A DNA stretch of 64,000 nucleotides from Chondrus crispus (GCF_000350225.1 NW_005179046.1:478945-542944); one strand, 5' to 3'. Shown: positions 33,754-46,239, counted from the first letter of the stretch. Made by a program: numbers and translations. Notes: generated from the letters alone by a model not told the origin.

Positions 33754-35004
33754 TATTGAAAATGTGCGACCACATGCTGTTATCTGGAAAGTGCAAAATC
33801 GAGCAACACGTGTACATGACTCGCCGGTCCGGACCCTCACCCCATATCACCACATGACACGTGTAAATTCTCAGATTTTGGGGTTCTGGGGACGAAAGTG
33901 GACTTTTGGAGGGTTATGCAAATTTGCATAAATGCCGAAAATTTGCATTTGGCCCGAACCGTTATAGGGCTAGACAGGCAATACTGCAAATCTATTGGGT
34001 GTCGGTTCGAATGCTGCAATTGTATTAGTCTGATATTGTCCACTTATATGCACTCATGCTGGTGATATATCTTGAATGATCGGTATACGTTTTAATTACA
34101 TCATTTCGGGGGTTTCAAGTTGTTCACCATGGTTGTAATGGGTAATTACTTGTGGCCTTGGCGCTGGACACTTGTGTGCGGAGTACGCATGTACACATCG
34201 CCAGGTTGCTGCGTGTACGTACACTTGTACACGTCGCCTACATACGGTCCGGCGCGTGTCCGAGTACAGTACATGTGAATTAAAAGTACAACAAGTATTT
34301 ATCGCAAGAGACATGTACTTACGCGAGTATTCAGTGTACGCGTCACGCTGTATGCGACCCTTGCATCAGCATGCTTCGTTGTACTACACTCTCGTCAGCA
34401 TGCCACGTTGTACTGTGCTCTCGTTATGGTGCGCCGTTGGATGCAAGTTGATGACAGTACTCGTGTGATTCACATCGGATATCACGTGAGATGTGTAGAA
34501 AGTCTGGATGCACATTGTTGCTACCCGTCATAGTTGTCTGGCAGTGTGTACCGAAATTAGTAAGCTACGAAACAAGGGCATGTATGGGGACTGAGATATG
34601 ACAGGACTTTGCGTTGTTGGAAATAGAGAGATACCAAGTTGTTCATTGTGCAAGAATATATTCTGTCATGTCTGGATGCAGATTAGTAAGGTGTGAAACG
34701 ATTGCATGCATAGGGCCATGGTTTACAGTCACTCGAAATGTGTAGAAACTGTTGTGCACTGATAGTCAATAGTCAATTCGTAAGGTGCAAATAGAACAGT
34801 GTGGACGGGCCAGAAGAGGACCGCGCTTGATCACGCATATGGTGAGTACGGTTTCCCAGGTGCCAAAGTAATGGGATAGTGTAACACTCAAAGTGTATAA
34901 GTATCGCCGAAAGACGGCTCCAAGTAAACCTCGGTACCAACTCCTTCACTCACACACATCAACCTGCCCTCTTTCTCTCCCTTGCCCATCTGAACCTACT
35001 ACTA
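33754..35004 (+). repeat. 5' LTR of Copia-C (type 1)
   Basis: It is 1,251 bp long, starts TATTGAAAATGTGCG and ends CCTACTACTA. ACACGTGT is at 33806-33813. It contains a TATAAGTA box with a hairpin near its 3' end. Confidence 0.93.
34896..34918 (+). promoter_or_regulatory. TATA box and short hairpin, type-1 LTR
   Basis: TATAAGTA (34896-34903) is followed by a CGCCG-AAAGA-CGGC hairpin. Type-2 and Copia-D LTRs have the same TATAAGTA and a hairpin in the same place with a different closing pair. Confidence 0.55.
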
Positions 35005-35018
35005 GGTTATGAGCCCAG
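35005..35018 (+). promoter_or_regulatory. Primer binding site of Copia-C
   Basis: GGTTATGAGCCCAG abuts the LTR. It has one mismatch to GGTTATGGGCCCAG, the complement of the initiator tRNA-Met anticodon arm. Confidence 0.75.
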
Positions 35019-35369
35019 TCCCTCGCTGTCGTTTCACTGCATGAGTCTGCCGTTCTCGTTCCGTTGTTTCTGCCGTCGTTGTCGCTGCCGTTTCTGGTCG
35101 TTCTTTCCGCTGGTCTTCTCGCTGTCGTTGTCGCTCTCGTTCTTGCCGTCGTTCTTGGTTTTGGTTTTCGCTGCTGCTGTCGTTCTTGCTCTCTTGTGTG
35201 AATTGGTTTTGGTCATCGCTCCCGCTGTCTTCGTTGTCTTCGTTCTTGGTTTGGCTTTTGTTCTTGCTGCGGTTCTTGCTGGTGTCTCTGTCTTTGGTCT
35301 TCGTCTTCGTTTCCGCTCCCGCTACCGTCGTCGTCGTCAGTCTGGCATTTGGTTTTTCTTCGTTCTCTC
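35019..35369 (+). other. Pyrimidine-rich leader of Copia-C
   Basis: It is dominated by irregular repeats of words such as CTGTCGTT, TCGTTCTTG and TTGGTTTTCG. ORFs here on both strands are low-complexity (Ser/Phe/Val or Lys/Arg/Asn) and are not called as genes. C' has a similar tract at 49251-49613, and D2 a more regular 24-bp version. Confidence 0.7.
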
Positions 35370-36041
35370 ATGCAAAGTAGTTTTTGAGTTTCTTTCCATT
35401 TCCTACACATCTAAGTGATTGTCTTTGCACGTTTTGGTGGTTCTTAAGAGCAATAATTCCAAAATCTGTTACTGACGATTATCTTCATATTCCTTATTGT
35501 GAATACCTGTTTTTACGGGGTTGTGTTAGATCTGGATTTAGTACCGGTGCGCTCTGCGCCTGGGAAGCTGGTCACCGGTCGAACGGTTCGGACATCGGAG
35601 GTCGTATCCGTTGAGGTGCTTGAGCCTGCGGATCAACCTTCGCCTCGGCTCGCGTTTCCGGGTCCGTCCTCGAGTTGCGCACCATATAGGATTCCTCGTA
35701 TTCCGCGCTCTGTTCCCGCACCAATAAAGAGAACTACGCATGGACTTTCTGCTCGGAAAGCGGCTGTTCTCGCGGATAAAGAGTTTAAGCGTGAGCGCAA
35801 GAGGAATCGTAAGGTGTGCCCGCGGTATAAGCGGTATTGTAAAGTGTGCGGCGTTAGTGGCAATAGTGCGAAGGCCTTTTACGACCACATTCAGTCTAGG
35901 TCTCATCGCATTCAAGTTGCCAACGCTAAGGAGACTCCGCGTTGTATCCCTTGCAATCGCGTCTTTGAGTCTCACGGGCACCTCAAGTGCCACGAGAACG
36001 GTGCCGCACACTTAAAGGTAGTTTGTGAACAGAATAGTTAG
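35370..36041 (+). CDS. Pre-gag ORF of Copia-C: protein with two U1-type C2H2 zinc fingers, probably spliced
   Basis: The main exon (about 35530-36041) encodes a basic protein. Its C-terminal half has two C-X2-C-X12-H-X5-H fingers: YCKVCGVSGNSAKAFYDH with its second His six residues on, and RCIPCNRVFESHGHLKCH likewise. This spacing is typical of U1/JAZ-type fingers that bind RNA or dsRNA. No in-frame ATG exists in the open frame. In the second copy (C') an ATG at 49614 followed by a perfect GTAAGT donor (49621) and a TAG acceptor (49771-49773) would join in frame. Here the ATG is at 35370 and the donor is GTAGTT, so this copy may splice poorly. The function is unknown. It could be a captured host factor acting in RNA packaging or in countering silencing. 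Confidence 0.6.
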
Positions 36042-36213
36042 GGATTTCATCCAAATAAATTCACATATCTGTTCGCAAATTTCTCCTAGTGCAACTTCAT
36101 AGTAATCATATCGAACTTCTTAGACACGTGGGCTTGCCATTGTGTTGACTATCGGTTGACGGCTTGGGATCCCCGAACGGATTTTCGAATACTTGAAGTT
36201 TATTTGCACTAAA

Positions 36214-39200
36214 ATGGAAGATCAAGGAGGAGGAGGATCCATCAGAATCGACAAACTGACGGACTCCAACTTCTACGTGTGGAAGCAGAAAATACAACTT
36301 CTGCTTGCTCTACGTGATGTTGACCAATACATCGTTGAGGGAAGAGTTCCAAGTGAGGAACGCGCGGAAGAGCGTAAGAAGTGGATCAGAGGTGACAGTA
36401 AAGCTAAAGCACTGATTGGTCTCTCCCTATCAGATGAGCATCTTGAGCATGTACGTGATGTTGATACTGCTCATGAGATGTGGGAAGCTATTGTCAACGT
36501 GTTTGAGAGGCACACTTTGCTGAACAAACTAGCTGCACGTCGTGAGTTCTACACTGTGAAGATGCTTTCCGGTGAAAAGGTGCTTGCATACATCAATCGT
36601 GTCAAGCAGCTGGCAGCCATCGTCAAGTCAATGAGCGTAAACATCGATGACAAGGAGATGGCCACGGCAGTGCTCAACGGTCTGCCTGCTCGTTTCGAGG
36701 CTGTCATCGTTGCACTTGATGCTCACGGTAATGAGGAAAAGATATTCAGTTCGGACTTTGTGAAAAGTGGTCTGCTGCAGGAAAAGCAACGAGCAAACAT
36801 GAAGTCTAGCTCCTCACAGACATCGGCTCTGGTTAATCGTGCCCCGAACAATCGGGACATAAACGATTACAAATGCACGAACTGCGGTCATACAGGCCAT
36901 ACGGCAACCCGCTGCTGGGGAAAGGATTTGAATGGGCGTCGCCCGGCTTCTCCTAGCGGATATAAACCGCGTATGTCTCAGCGGAAACAATCTGCATTTG
37001 TCACACAGAAACCTGATCGCGACATGGTTGTAAACAGCGTCTACTTCACATGTCTGATGTCGAAAGCTTCGCACACGAACGATCTGGAGATGTCGCCTTC
37101 GTGGCTCGTAGATTCAGCTTGTACAGCTCATATTACATATGACCGATCTTTGTTTGCGACGTATGGGCCACTTGAATCCGCCTCTGTTCAGATGGGAACC
37201 AAGGCTAGTGCAAAGGTTGCCGGCCATGGTGACGTTCACTTGAAGTTAAATGTAAATGGCCGCATCGAACCGTGCAAGTTGACGGATGTATTGCACGTTC
37301 CGGACTTTGCGTTCTCTCTGCTCTCTGTCAGTCGAATGACTGAACTTGGACTAAAAGTTGGGTTCGAAAATGGAAAATGCATGATCAGACGAGGCTCAAC
37401 TGTAGTGGCGACTGCGACATTGGTTGGAGAACTTTACGTTCTCGACATCGTCAGTGACATCGGATCTGCACATGCTGCCACCCTGCAAACGTGGCATGAG
37501 CGCTTTGCACATGTGCATTCTCAAGGTATTGCTTCGATGATTCGTGACAATGTGGTAAGTGGAGTCAAACTACTTGGTAATGAGGCTAACAAAATCAACA
37601 ATACTGACAATGATTGCATCTCTGAAAAATGTTCTGCGTGCGTCTACGGCAAAGCCACCCGATCTGTGATCCCAAAAGAGCGGTTCTCGAGGCGGGCATA
37701 CTTCTGTCTAGACTTACTTCACTGTGACGTTTGGGGCCCCTTAGAGGTGCAGTCCATTGGTGGTGCCAAGTACTTCATTACCTTCATAGATGATCACTCA
37801 AACTGGTCAGTAGTGTACCCTATGCACCATAAATCAGAAGCATTTGAACGATACAAAATGTTTGCACAACTTGCTCAGACTCACACTGGTCGCAAGATCA
37901 AAGTGCTTCGCACCGATCGAGGTGGTGAGTATCTGTCCACGGAGCTTAAGTCTTTTCTGATTGCAAATGGTACTCAGCATGAAATGACGACCGCGTACAC
38001 ACCGGAGCAAAATGGCGTCGGCGAGCGACTGAACAGAACTTTGGTAAACTTGGTGCGCTCCATGCCAGCGCACAAGAAAGTTACAAAGGGATTCTGGGTA
38101 GAAGCACTTGCCAATGCAGTGTACGTTCGAAATCGAGTCACGTCACGTGCCATTCCCCCCAAGATGACCCCATACCACTTATGGATGAAGTCTGTGCCAA
38201 ATGTTGGTCATTTGCGTGTTTTCGGTTCAAAGTGTTGGTATACATTACCAAAACACAACATCCAGAAACTTGACGCCCGTGCAAAGGAGGCAATGTTTCT
38301 GGGGTATGCTGAAAATACGAAAGCTTACAAGTTGTGGGATGGTGATTTGCACAAAGTGATCGTATCCAGAGATGTTACTTTTGACGAGTCCACGGGAGAC
38401 AAATCTGGTGAACCGATGGATACAAACGAGGAGGCTTCAACTGATGATGACACAATCAACTTTAACATCGATGAGGAAGTGGCAGAAAATGATGCAGTTG
38501 CATCAGAAGCATCATCGCCGAATGAACAACAAGACTCCGATGAATCCTTTAACTCCTCCCCAACTGCAGGGGAGGACGAAACCACCGAAACAGTTGAGCA
38601 ACACGTAGTCGATGAAGAAACGATTGATCCGCCAACTGTAGTGCAATACGCACCTGGAAAGGGGGTGAAAAGAAAGGAAAACATTTGGATATGAAAAGTA
38701 GTCCGGGTTTGGGGGACACACGTCTGAATAATTGCACAGTTTTAATTTTTAATTATTTTATTTTATTTAGTTAATTAGTTGGCATTAATTTTGCTGACAC
38801 TAGATTAGATCTAGAATCTGGAGCCGGGAGCTACTGTACTCGCCCCGGCGGGGCTCTATATAACTTAGCCCTTTGACCGAACAAGTCAATAAACCAACCC
38901 GAGTTGCCGGAGTTGAATGTCGCCTTGGTCGAAGTCCGTCTCTATCAAGACGCTTCCTTTTACCTAAGCCTACGGCATCCTCTATCGCTCGGGGTTCCCT
39001 TTTCTCTTTCCTTTATTTCCCCATTCTTTTCTATCTCTAATTCTACCTATTTTTCCCTTATCTTGTGTTGGTGCCATCGGCCTCGGTTGCGACCGAACCG
39101 GTGTAGGTGTTTCAAGCCATCGGGCGACACAGTTGACGTAGCGCTGCTACTGTGACCCATTTTCCGACGGAGACTGTTGCAACGACTTCTCCCTCGATAG

Positions 39201-41387
39201 GCTCCGTTAAATTACGAGCCAGTGTTGGTACCATCGGTGTCGGTTGCGACCAAACCGGTGTAGGTGTTTCGAGCCATCGGGCGGCACGGTTGACGTAGCG
39301 CTGCTACTTTCATTTCATCCCGTCGGGCTGCGTTGCGACGCCCCCGTCGAAGGCCTTGTCGCGTTTCAAGGTGTCGAAGAGGCTCAACGAGCATTGGCCT
39401 TACAACCCAGTGGAACCGGGGTACCTACGTACGCGCCCCATCCCACACTCGTCGAGCAGATCTCTTCGCAAGTCTCTACCACACCGATCCCGGGCCGGGC
39501 TATTTCTCTGGGCCCCCCCCCATCAGGGATCCGAGCTACTACGAGTGGCAAGCTCGTTTAATCGGAGAAGGGAGAGTCGGACACTCCGTAGCGCTGTGCC
39601 ATCGGCAGTTCTTCTTTTTGTTGCTGTTGTTGTTTTTGCTGGACCATCGGACCGCGGTCTCTGCCGGACAGGCGCATTGCACTGCACCAACTAATCTCCG
39701 TCGGTCCACTCGCGTTCGCAAAATGCCTGGGGCGTGGTGGGCAGCAGCTTTGGTGACTGCTGGACTCCTTAGCCACGCGCATGTGATAACGGAAATTCCA
39801 AACTCGTACAAGCAAGCTAAGGATTCTCCGAAAGCTCGCTTCTGGCAGAAGGGAATCGACAAAGAACTTGCTTCACAACACAAAAACAAAACATGGACAC
39901 TTGTTCCAAGATCTCAAGCATCAAACGTCCTGACGTCCAGGTGGGTTTTCGGAGTGAAGCAACTTCCTGACGAGTCCGGAAAATTGGTCGAAACTGCAAA
40001 AGGACGACTTGTGGCACGAGGTTTTCAACAAGTAGAAGGCATCGATTACAATGAAACGTTCGCCCCTGTCATCAAGTTCACAACTATCCGTCTGCTGCTG
40101 GCACTGGTTGCGCACTTTGACCTTGAGCTGCATCAGATGGACGTGGTGACTGCCTTCCTCAACGGTGACCTTCACGAAGAAATCTACATGGAGCAACCTG
40201 AAGGATGCATCGACAAAGTCAAACCTGATTCGGTGTGTAAACTTCTGAAAGCAATCTATGGTCTTAAGCAAGCCCATCGCCAATGGCATAGTAAGATCGA
40301 TGAGTTTCTGATCACTGAACTTGGTTTCAACACTACACGCAGCGACCCATGTCTTTACATTCGACGTCAAGGCAATGTCATCATGATTCTCGCGTTGTAC
40401 GTGGACGATCTGCTGCTAGCTGGAAGTGACTTGGAGGCCATATTATGAATGAAAAATGAACTCAACAAACGATTCGATATGAAAGACCTTGGCGAAGCGA
40501 TGACATGTATTGGTCTAGAAATCGACCGTATACGTTCTAGACACGTCCTGACCGTCACGCAGTCGAAGTATGCCCAAGCAGTACTGAAACGGTTCAAAAT
40601 GTCGGCATGCAATCCTTGCGTTACTCCGATGGAACAGTCTCGACATGTCACAATGCAAGTTGCCGAAACTGGCACTGATGATAACCCATGCTTTGAACCA
40701 TATCGTCAGGCCATTGGATGTCCAATGTTCCTAATGGTCGGGACCCGCCCGGATATTGCGTTTGCCATTGGAAAGTTATCTCAACACTGTGAAGACCCTC
40801 ACGATTCGCACTGGACAGGTGTGAAACGTGTTTTGAGATACTTGCGTGGGTTCCAGCATCTCGGCATAGTGTTTGGTAAAGATGATCTTGGTACGGAACT
40901 TCATGGGTATAGCGACGCAGATTGGAGTGGATGCCTTGAATCAAGAAAATCAACGAGTGGGTACGTGTTCAAGCTTTGTGATGGGCCTATCAGTTGGGCT
41001 TCTCGGAAACAAACAGTAGTTGCAAAGTCTACTTGTGAGGCAGAATACATCGCACTCAGTGAAGCATGCAAAGAGGCCGCGTGGCTTCGACGCTTCCATG
41101 CCGATGTACTTGGTGCGAATTGGGATCCAACAATTCGCGTTGGATGTGACAACGCTGGTACGATTGCGTTTGCTCAGAACGAATCTACAAATCGTCGCAA
41201 CAAGCACATTGATATTACGTATCATTTTGTTCGAGATGCGGTGCAGCGAAAACTGGTCACATTGTCCCATTGTCCGACAACAGAAATGCCAGCCGATATG
41301 CTGACGAAACCACTTGGTTGCGTGCTGTTTGAAAAGTTCGTGGGCATGGTTGGGCTTTCCGAGTGCAAAGCTGCCCAAAGCATGTGA
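36214..41387 (+). pseudogene. gag-pol: Copia-C gag-pol polyprotein, interrupted by a solo LTR and one stop
   Basis: The start at ATG 36214 (MEDQGGGG) matches Copia-D. Order: UBN2-type copia gag (FYVWKQKIQLLLALRDVDQY; ERHTLLNKLAARREFYT), zinc knuckle CTNCGHTGHTATRC at about 36874, protease WLVDSACTAH, integrase (HERFAH, CSAC, RTDRGGEY, NGVGERLNRT), acidic linker, RT (QMDVVTAFLNG; YVDD near 40400), RNase H ending at TGA 41385-41387. A 1,050-bp LTR plus 5-bp TSD lies in the linker; without them the two parts are in frame. TGA at 40446-40448 replaces the TGG of Copia-A. HSDVC has become HCDVW in this copy, but the catalytic Asp is kept. Confidence 0.9.
38632..39691. mobile_element. Orphan solo LTR (1,050 bp) with TSD CCAAC
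   Basis: The insert is 38637-39686 between CCAAC copies (38632-38636 and 39687-39691). It begins TGTAGTGCAATACGC and ends GCGCATTGCACTGCA, an imperfect inverted repeat with TG..CA ends. It has TATATAA (38857-38863) and AATAAA (38888-38893) about 25 bases on, as in an LTR U3/R region. An 85-bp unit is repeated at 39066-39150 and 39223-39307. No coding domain is seen. It matches none of the other LTRs in the window, so its parent element is unknown. A short non-autonomous element is the alternative. Confidence 0.75.
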
Positions 41388-41398
41388 TCGAGGGGAGG

Positions 41399-41485
41399 TA
41401 TTGAAAATGTGCGACCACATGCTGTTATCTGGAAAGTGCAAAATCGAGCGACACGTGTACATGACTCGACGGTCCGAACCCTGAC
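41399..41485 (+). repeat. Copia-C 3' LTR, left fragment
   Basis: It starts TATTGAAAATG after the GAGGGGAGG purine tract and is cut after about 85 bp by Copia-E. The LTR resumes at about 48068. Confidence 0.9.
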
Positions 41486-41837
41486 TGTCGGTAACTTGCG
41501 TTAGCGCTTGCCTCGTGCAGGGTTGCTGACGAGGACCACGCTGTTGTTGAGACAATCAGGCTCCTTGTGCGAACAAGGAGCGAAGCTTAAGAGCAATGAC
41601 AGCTTTATTGGTGTTTTGATCTTCTGTTTCGTCTGCCTCCCTCTCTCTTCCTCTACTACCTCTAGCATAGCATAAGTACATCTAGCGTGCGATGTGTTGC
41701 GCCTGTTCGAATGGTGTCGCGCCGGATGGGTTGAAGAGCCTTGACCTTTTGTGAACGCACAAGTGTACAACCGGTCACAACCAATCCCATGACGCCTGTA
41801 GGTCACTTTAGCTCTGCCTTACAGCTTGTTCTCGACA
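41486..41837 (-). repeat. 3' LTR of Copia-E
   Basis: On the minus strand it begins TGTCGAGAACAAGCTG and ends ACCGACA. It is nearly identical to 47717-48067. The RT/RNase H frame ends 18 bases inside it (41819). Confidence 0.88.
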
Positions 41838-44800
41838 CTCGGTCTTTTTCGAAGACGATGGTCAAGGTGCTCGACCCTCTTCTGCTTCATCCCGTCTGAT
41901 CTCACTACCCATTGTAACACCTCTGCATCTATTCTTTCAGTCTCCATGAGCTCTGATAGCGCGGGACATTCTCCCCTTTTTGTCAAACCGTCCGCCGGAT
42001 TATCATTCCTGCCAATCCATTTGATGTCACTGATATCTCCGGATCCGTAACCTTGCCTTGTGGCTTCAATGTCAATCATAAGTCTCCTCTCTGTTGTGAC
42101 GGAGTTCTTTATGATCACTTTGAATACACTGTCCGAGTCCGTGTATATCGGCAAGGGAATCTTTTTGCCGAGCATTTGCTGCAAGTCATGTTTCAATGAG
42201 AAACCGTAGTCGAACCCGTCTGCAAATGCAAACACTTCGCCACCCATTGTCGATCTGACAACACGTTTTGATTTGTAGCTGCAGAAGTGAATAATGTTTG
42301 CCTTCCCAGTATTGTCGCACAGTGCGACAACAAATCCGAGCTGGGACCTCTTGCTTTCAGCATTTGCGAAGGATGAATCTGAAACGACCTTCAGGGAGAG
42401 GTTTTCGGCATCTAGATTGCGCTGCAGGAGTCCACGGCGGGGCGCACGTTTGACGCCCTTTATCACATGATTCAATTCCTTGACGTGCGTTTGGTTCCAA
42501 ATGGTTTCCGTAATTTGAGTTGCGAGATTGACTTCTGCGCAAATGTCGGGCCTCGTGTTTGTCAGCCATGCGAGAGCTTGGCGGCGCGATCGATATTCAG
42601 GAAATGTACAGTCTTTGTGCAGCTCTCGAATGCGTCGAGCGTACTTTTCCTGATGTAACAAATATCCGTCCTCGATTTGTTCAATCTGAATCACGGCGAA
42701 AGTAAATTGATTATATTGGCGTTCCTTGCTATCGAAAGTATTTTCCGTTAGCTTCGAGTCAGCTTCAAATTTCTCGTTGCCAGCGCAAAGAGTATCGTCT
42801 ACATGAGTCCCAACAACGCCTTGTAGTTTCCCTTTGACAGTTTTGAAAAAACAGGACAAATCTCCGGCGGTGGGGCGCATTTGTAAGTCATGCTGTAGGT
42901 GACGGAAAAAGGTTTCGTGCCAGTAGTCGCCGCTCTCACTAAGTCCATAGAGAGGCTTCAGCAATTTGAAAACTTGGTCAGATCGGAGGTGCCATTCTTT
43001 TGATGGCCGAATGTAAATTTCACGCATCAGTTTGCGAGCCGATTGGAGGTATGCCTGCGAAATGTCTTGTGTCCAAACACGGAATCCCAATAAGGCAGCA
43101 ATGGATATGAGCATGCGTACAGATCCTTTGTGAAGCGTTGTGGCGTTGTGTACGAGCAGGGATTTTTCAACATCGGTGTGGCCTTGCACGGCAAAACGGG
43201 CTTTGCAAACTTCCTTTTCACTACCGGTGTCCTTGATGGCTAAAACAAAGCGGCCGCCCATTATATCGGGTGATGCACTTGATCGTCTGACATCCTCCCG
43301 ATTTACGATTTGAAATGTGCCCGGCTCTGCCAGACCTTGCATTTCTTTCTTGATGGCTTTCTTCATTTCATCACTCTTCGTGCGGGGATCTCCTGGTTTT
43401 AAGACTTCTGTAATTAGGATGTCCGGCGGTGGGGAAGAACGGAACTTATCGAAAGATTGGGTAAGGCGTTCTAGCTCTTGGTCACCCGCAACTGAGGGAC
43501 AAGGCATGATCTGGGAAATGTTGAAGTGTTTCACAGTGCCTCCTAATCTACGTAAACTTCTTTCCTTACAATTTTTCAACTCTCCACGGTCCTGTCCAGT
43601 CCCCTTTCTTGGAGGCAGTGGTACTAGCCTCCCGATAGACGTACACGGAGTCGCCAGCAGAAATTGCGTAGTGCGTAGCAGGGGGCACGCGGGATCGCAA
43701 AGCTTGCTGAATTCGTAGTCTGGCAGTGATGCTTGCCATTTCACGACGAGCAGAGGCAAGAGCTTTCATACGCTCTTCTTGGGCAGGTGCCTCCATCTGG
43801 ACGGCGGGGAATGTGGGCGGTGAACCATACACAAGTAGGGAGGGGACTATGCCTTCTGGACCCATTGTGTCATTGAGTGCCTTGACAGACAGACGTATGG
43901 CAATCTCTGGGTCGATACTCGGGTGATCCGTCAATATTTTGTCAAATATTTGACGTAACGGCTCGTGATATCTTTCCCCTGCCCCCAGACTATTGTGGCT
44001 CTCCACACCCGACATTTTGACGTCAATTCCGTGCAGGGTTGTCACTTCCTTCCAAAAACGTGACGTGAATACCGAACCGCTGTCCGCCTTGATGCGGTTG
44101 GGGTAGCCGAGATAGACAGAGGCCCATGTTGTAATTCTACGACCACATGCCGATATGCATGACACACAACGACAGGTATGACACGTGAAAAATCGAAAAC
44201 ACTCAGCGTGACGAGCTGAGCAAGTTTGATTTTCAAAGTGTACAGGTGTGATTTCTGTACACGGGTGCACCCTAGAGTACTTCAGGAGCAAGTTTGGGTT
44301 TCGACGTGTACACGTGTGAAATATGTACACGGTTGCACTGTACAGTACAATCTGAGCATGTTTCATTTTCTCCGCCTGACACGTGTATGACATGGACACA
44401 TGTCATCATTACACTGTCGGACGCGTACAGTACGCCTGCAGTCTTTCAGACAAAGCGTAGAACCTTGGTGGCGGGTGCCTGGCACGTGCCAAAGGTTTAC
44501 AGCGTCCATGGAGTGCAGCACGTGTACAGCAGGACACAGCGATACCGTTGCACGAGTTTTCAATTCGTAAGGCAAAATGTGCACTGTTGTAATTGACAGT
44601 GGACAGGACCTCACGAGAGATTCAGATTCATAAGGCAACGTGTGCGCTGTAAACAGTCCTTGCAGGATTGATTTGAATTCGTAAGGCAACGTGTGAGCTG
44701 TAAACGTGCCTTACGAATTTGTGCCACACTGGATTTGGAATAGTAAGGGAATTTGTGCTTTGCTGTGCTTTGTTGTACTGCCTTACTAATTTCTCCGTCA

Positions 44801-46239
44801 TGACAGTGGTAATTCGTAAGGCGGTTTTCTGTTATGTTGGTTGGGCCATCGGCAGTTTGGCTGAGTAGCAAGACGGGCACATGTGTTAGAGCCAATACAT
44901 TTGTAGTATATGTGTCGTAGTGTTTGGTAGTAGAGTTCTAGAAGATTGCAGAAGTGTATAAGTAGCGCCAGAAGTTGGCGACTCAAAGTAAATCGGTACC
45001 CAATCCTTCAACTTCACCTCATCAACCGTCCTCCGATTTCCCTTTGCCCCGCTGACCTACCATTAGCCCAGCCCTCCACGAAAGCGTCCCATACGTCTTG
45101 TGCGGATTGCCCTCTGAAGATCACGGCATTCTGGTAGTGTGTGTTTGTGTCGACCACATAGAGTAGTGGATTCCCCTTTAGCCACATCAAATCGACAGCT
45201 ATTTCGTGATTGAATTTGATGTCGTCGTCGGGAAGGGACACCCTAAACCTGTAGGATCGGCTGCGGTGGCGACGACAGTTTTTGCATGCCTCAGCAATTT
45301 CCTCCAGTACTTTCCTGGTGTTGGAATTGGCTTCTTGCGGTCGAGCTCGTTTCAGTAGGTTATACAGTTTTGTGACGTTTGGGTGAAACATATGAAGATG
45401 TAGCTTCTGTAGCTCGGCTCGTGAGAAGCATATTTGTTCCTGATTCCATTCCAAAAACATCTGTCCGTACTTTCGCACAATGGGGAGATTCCAACCGTGA
45501 AGCTTGCTCATAAGTTTGTTATCGACATTTTCGGGCACTAGTTTCTCCCTGTCCAATACGTCAAGACCAAGTAGCATAGGAATGTCAGCATCAACCACGT
45601 CAATTCTAAGAGAGAAAAACATCCCTGAAGGAACTGGCAGTCGAATTTCCAAAGCACCCAGGCTGTTCTGGTTGCCGTTTCCAAACATGAACATTGTGTT
45701 GGAAGGGTAAAGTTTGTAGCGGCAACGTGCAAACTTGCAGTACGCTTGGGCTTGCTTTTTGCCGATCACAGAGCGACAAGCTCCTCCGTCTACACATGCC
45801 CCTTCAAAAATGTTTGAGCTGTAGCGGGACAACTCTTTCGAATTTTTGAGACTCACTGTCGCCTGCGTGATGCGTGAGAGCTTTTTTGCGTGTACCGGGC
45901 GTTGTTGTCGGCCAAGGCGTTGTTGTCGGACCCCAGAAAGTTGTAGGATTGCCAACGGCTTGCGGATATCAGGTGAGTTTTTGGGCCTTGGGGTTAGAAC
46001 CTGTGGGCCGGGCAGGTTCCCAATTAAAAACCCTCGTCGTCGTCGATAGGCCATCGATGGAGTGTCTTTCGCATTTCCTCTGCACAGTTGGTGTTCAAAG
46101 CTTCATTCGCAGAAATATCATCTACAAATACGACATGTTTTATGCTTTCCGAAACCTCATGATGCGGTTCGGATTCTGACACCATCTCCAGATTAGAGTC
46201 CGTCAGAACTGTAAGCTCACCCTCCCTCCCCGCGGTCAC
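41819..46239 (-). pseudogene. pol: Copia-E pol: protease, integrase, RT, RNase H (frameshifted, LTR inside)
   Basis: Segments from the 5' side: an acidic linker (46239-46024) then a frame change; protease with core CVDGGACRSVIG near 45800; integrase zinc domain (HLHMFHPN..CKNC) near 45400-45290; integrase core with KADSGSVF and GAGERYHEP, split by a solo type-2 LTR at 44127-45065; a one-base insertion in an A-run near 43580 shifts the frame; then RT (QDISQAYLQSARKL; HVDD near 42800, where most copia elements have YVDD) and RNase H (VSDSSFANAESKRSQLGFV; YTDSDSVFK), ending at 41819. Without the solo LTR and one GCCCA, the integrase halves join in frame. Confidence 0.82.
44122..45070 (+). repeat. 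Solo type-2 LTR in Copia-E integrase, TSD GCCCA
   Basis: The LTR is 44127-45065 (939 bp), with TSD copies at 44122-44126 and 45066-45070. It starts TGTTGTAATTC and ends CTACCATTA, which fixes the true ends of this LTR type. It has at least five copies of AATTCGTAAGGC or its near complement. Confidence 0.95.

Noticed and set aside
35041..35418. Ser/Phe/Val-rich and Lys/Arg-rich ORFs in the copia leaders (also 49228-49662 and 54950-55303)
   Set aside because: Low-complexity products of pyrimidine-rich repeats, present on both strands, with no motif and poor conservation between copies.
38637..39686. DNA transposon (MITE) interpretation as first choice
   Set aside because: TG..CA ends, 5-bp TSD like the neighbouring LTRs, TATA and AATAAA favour a solo LTR; kept only as an alternative.
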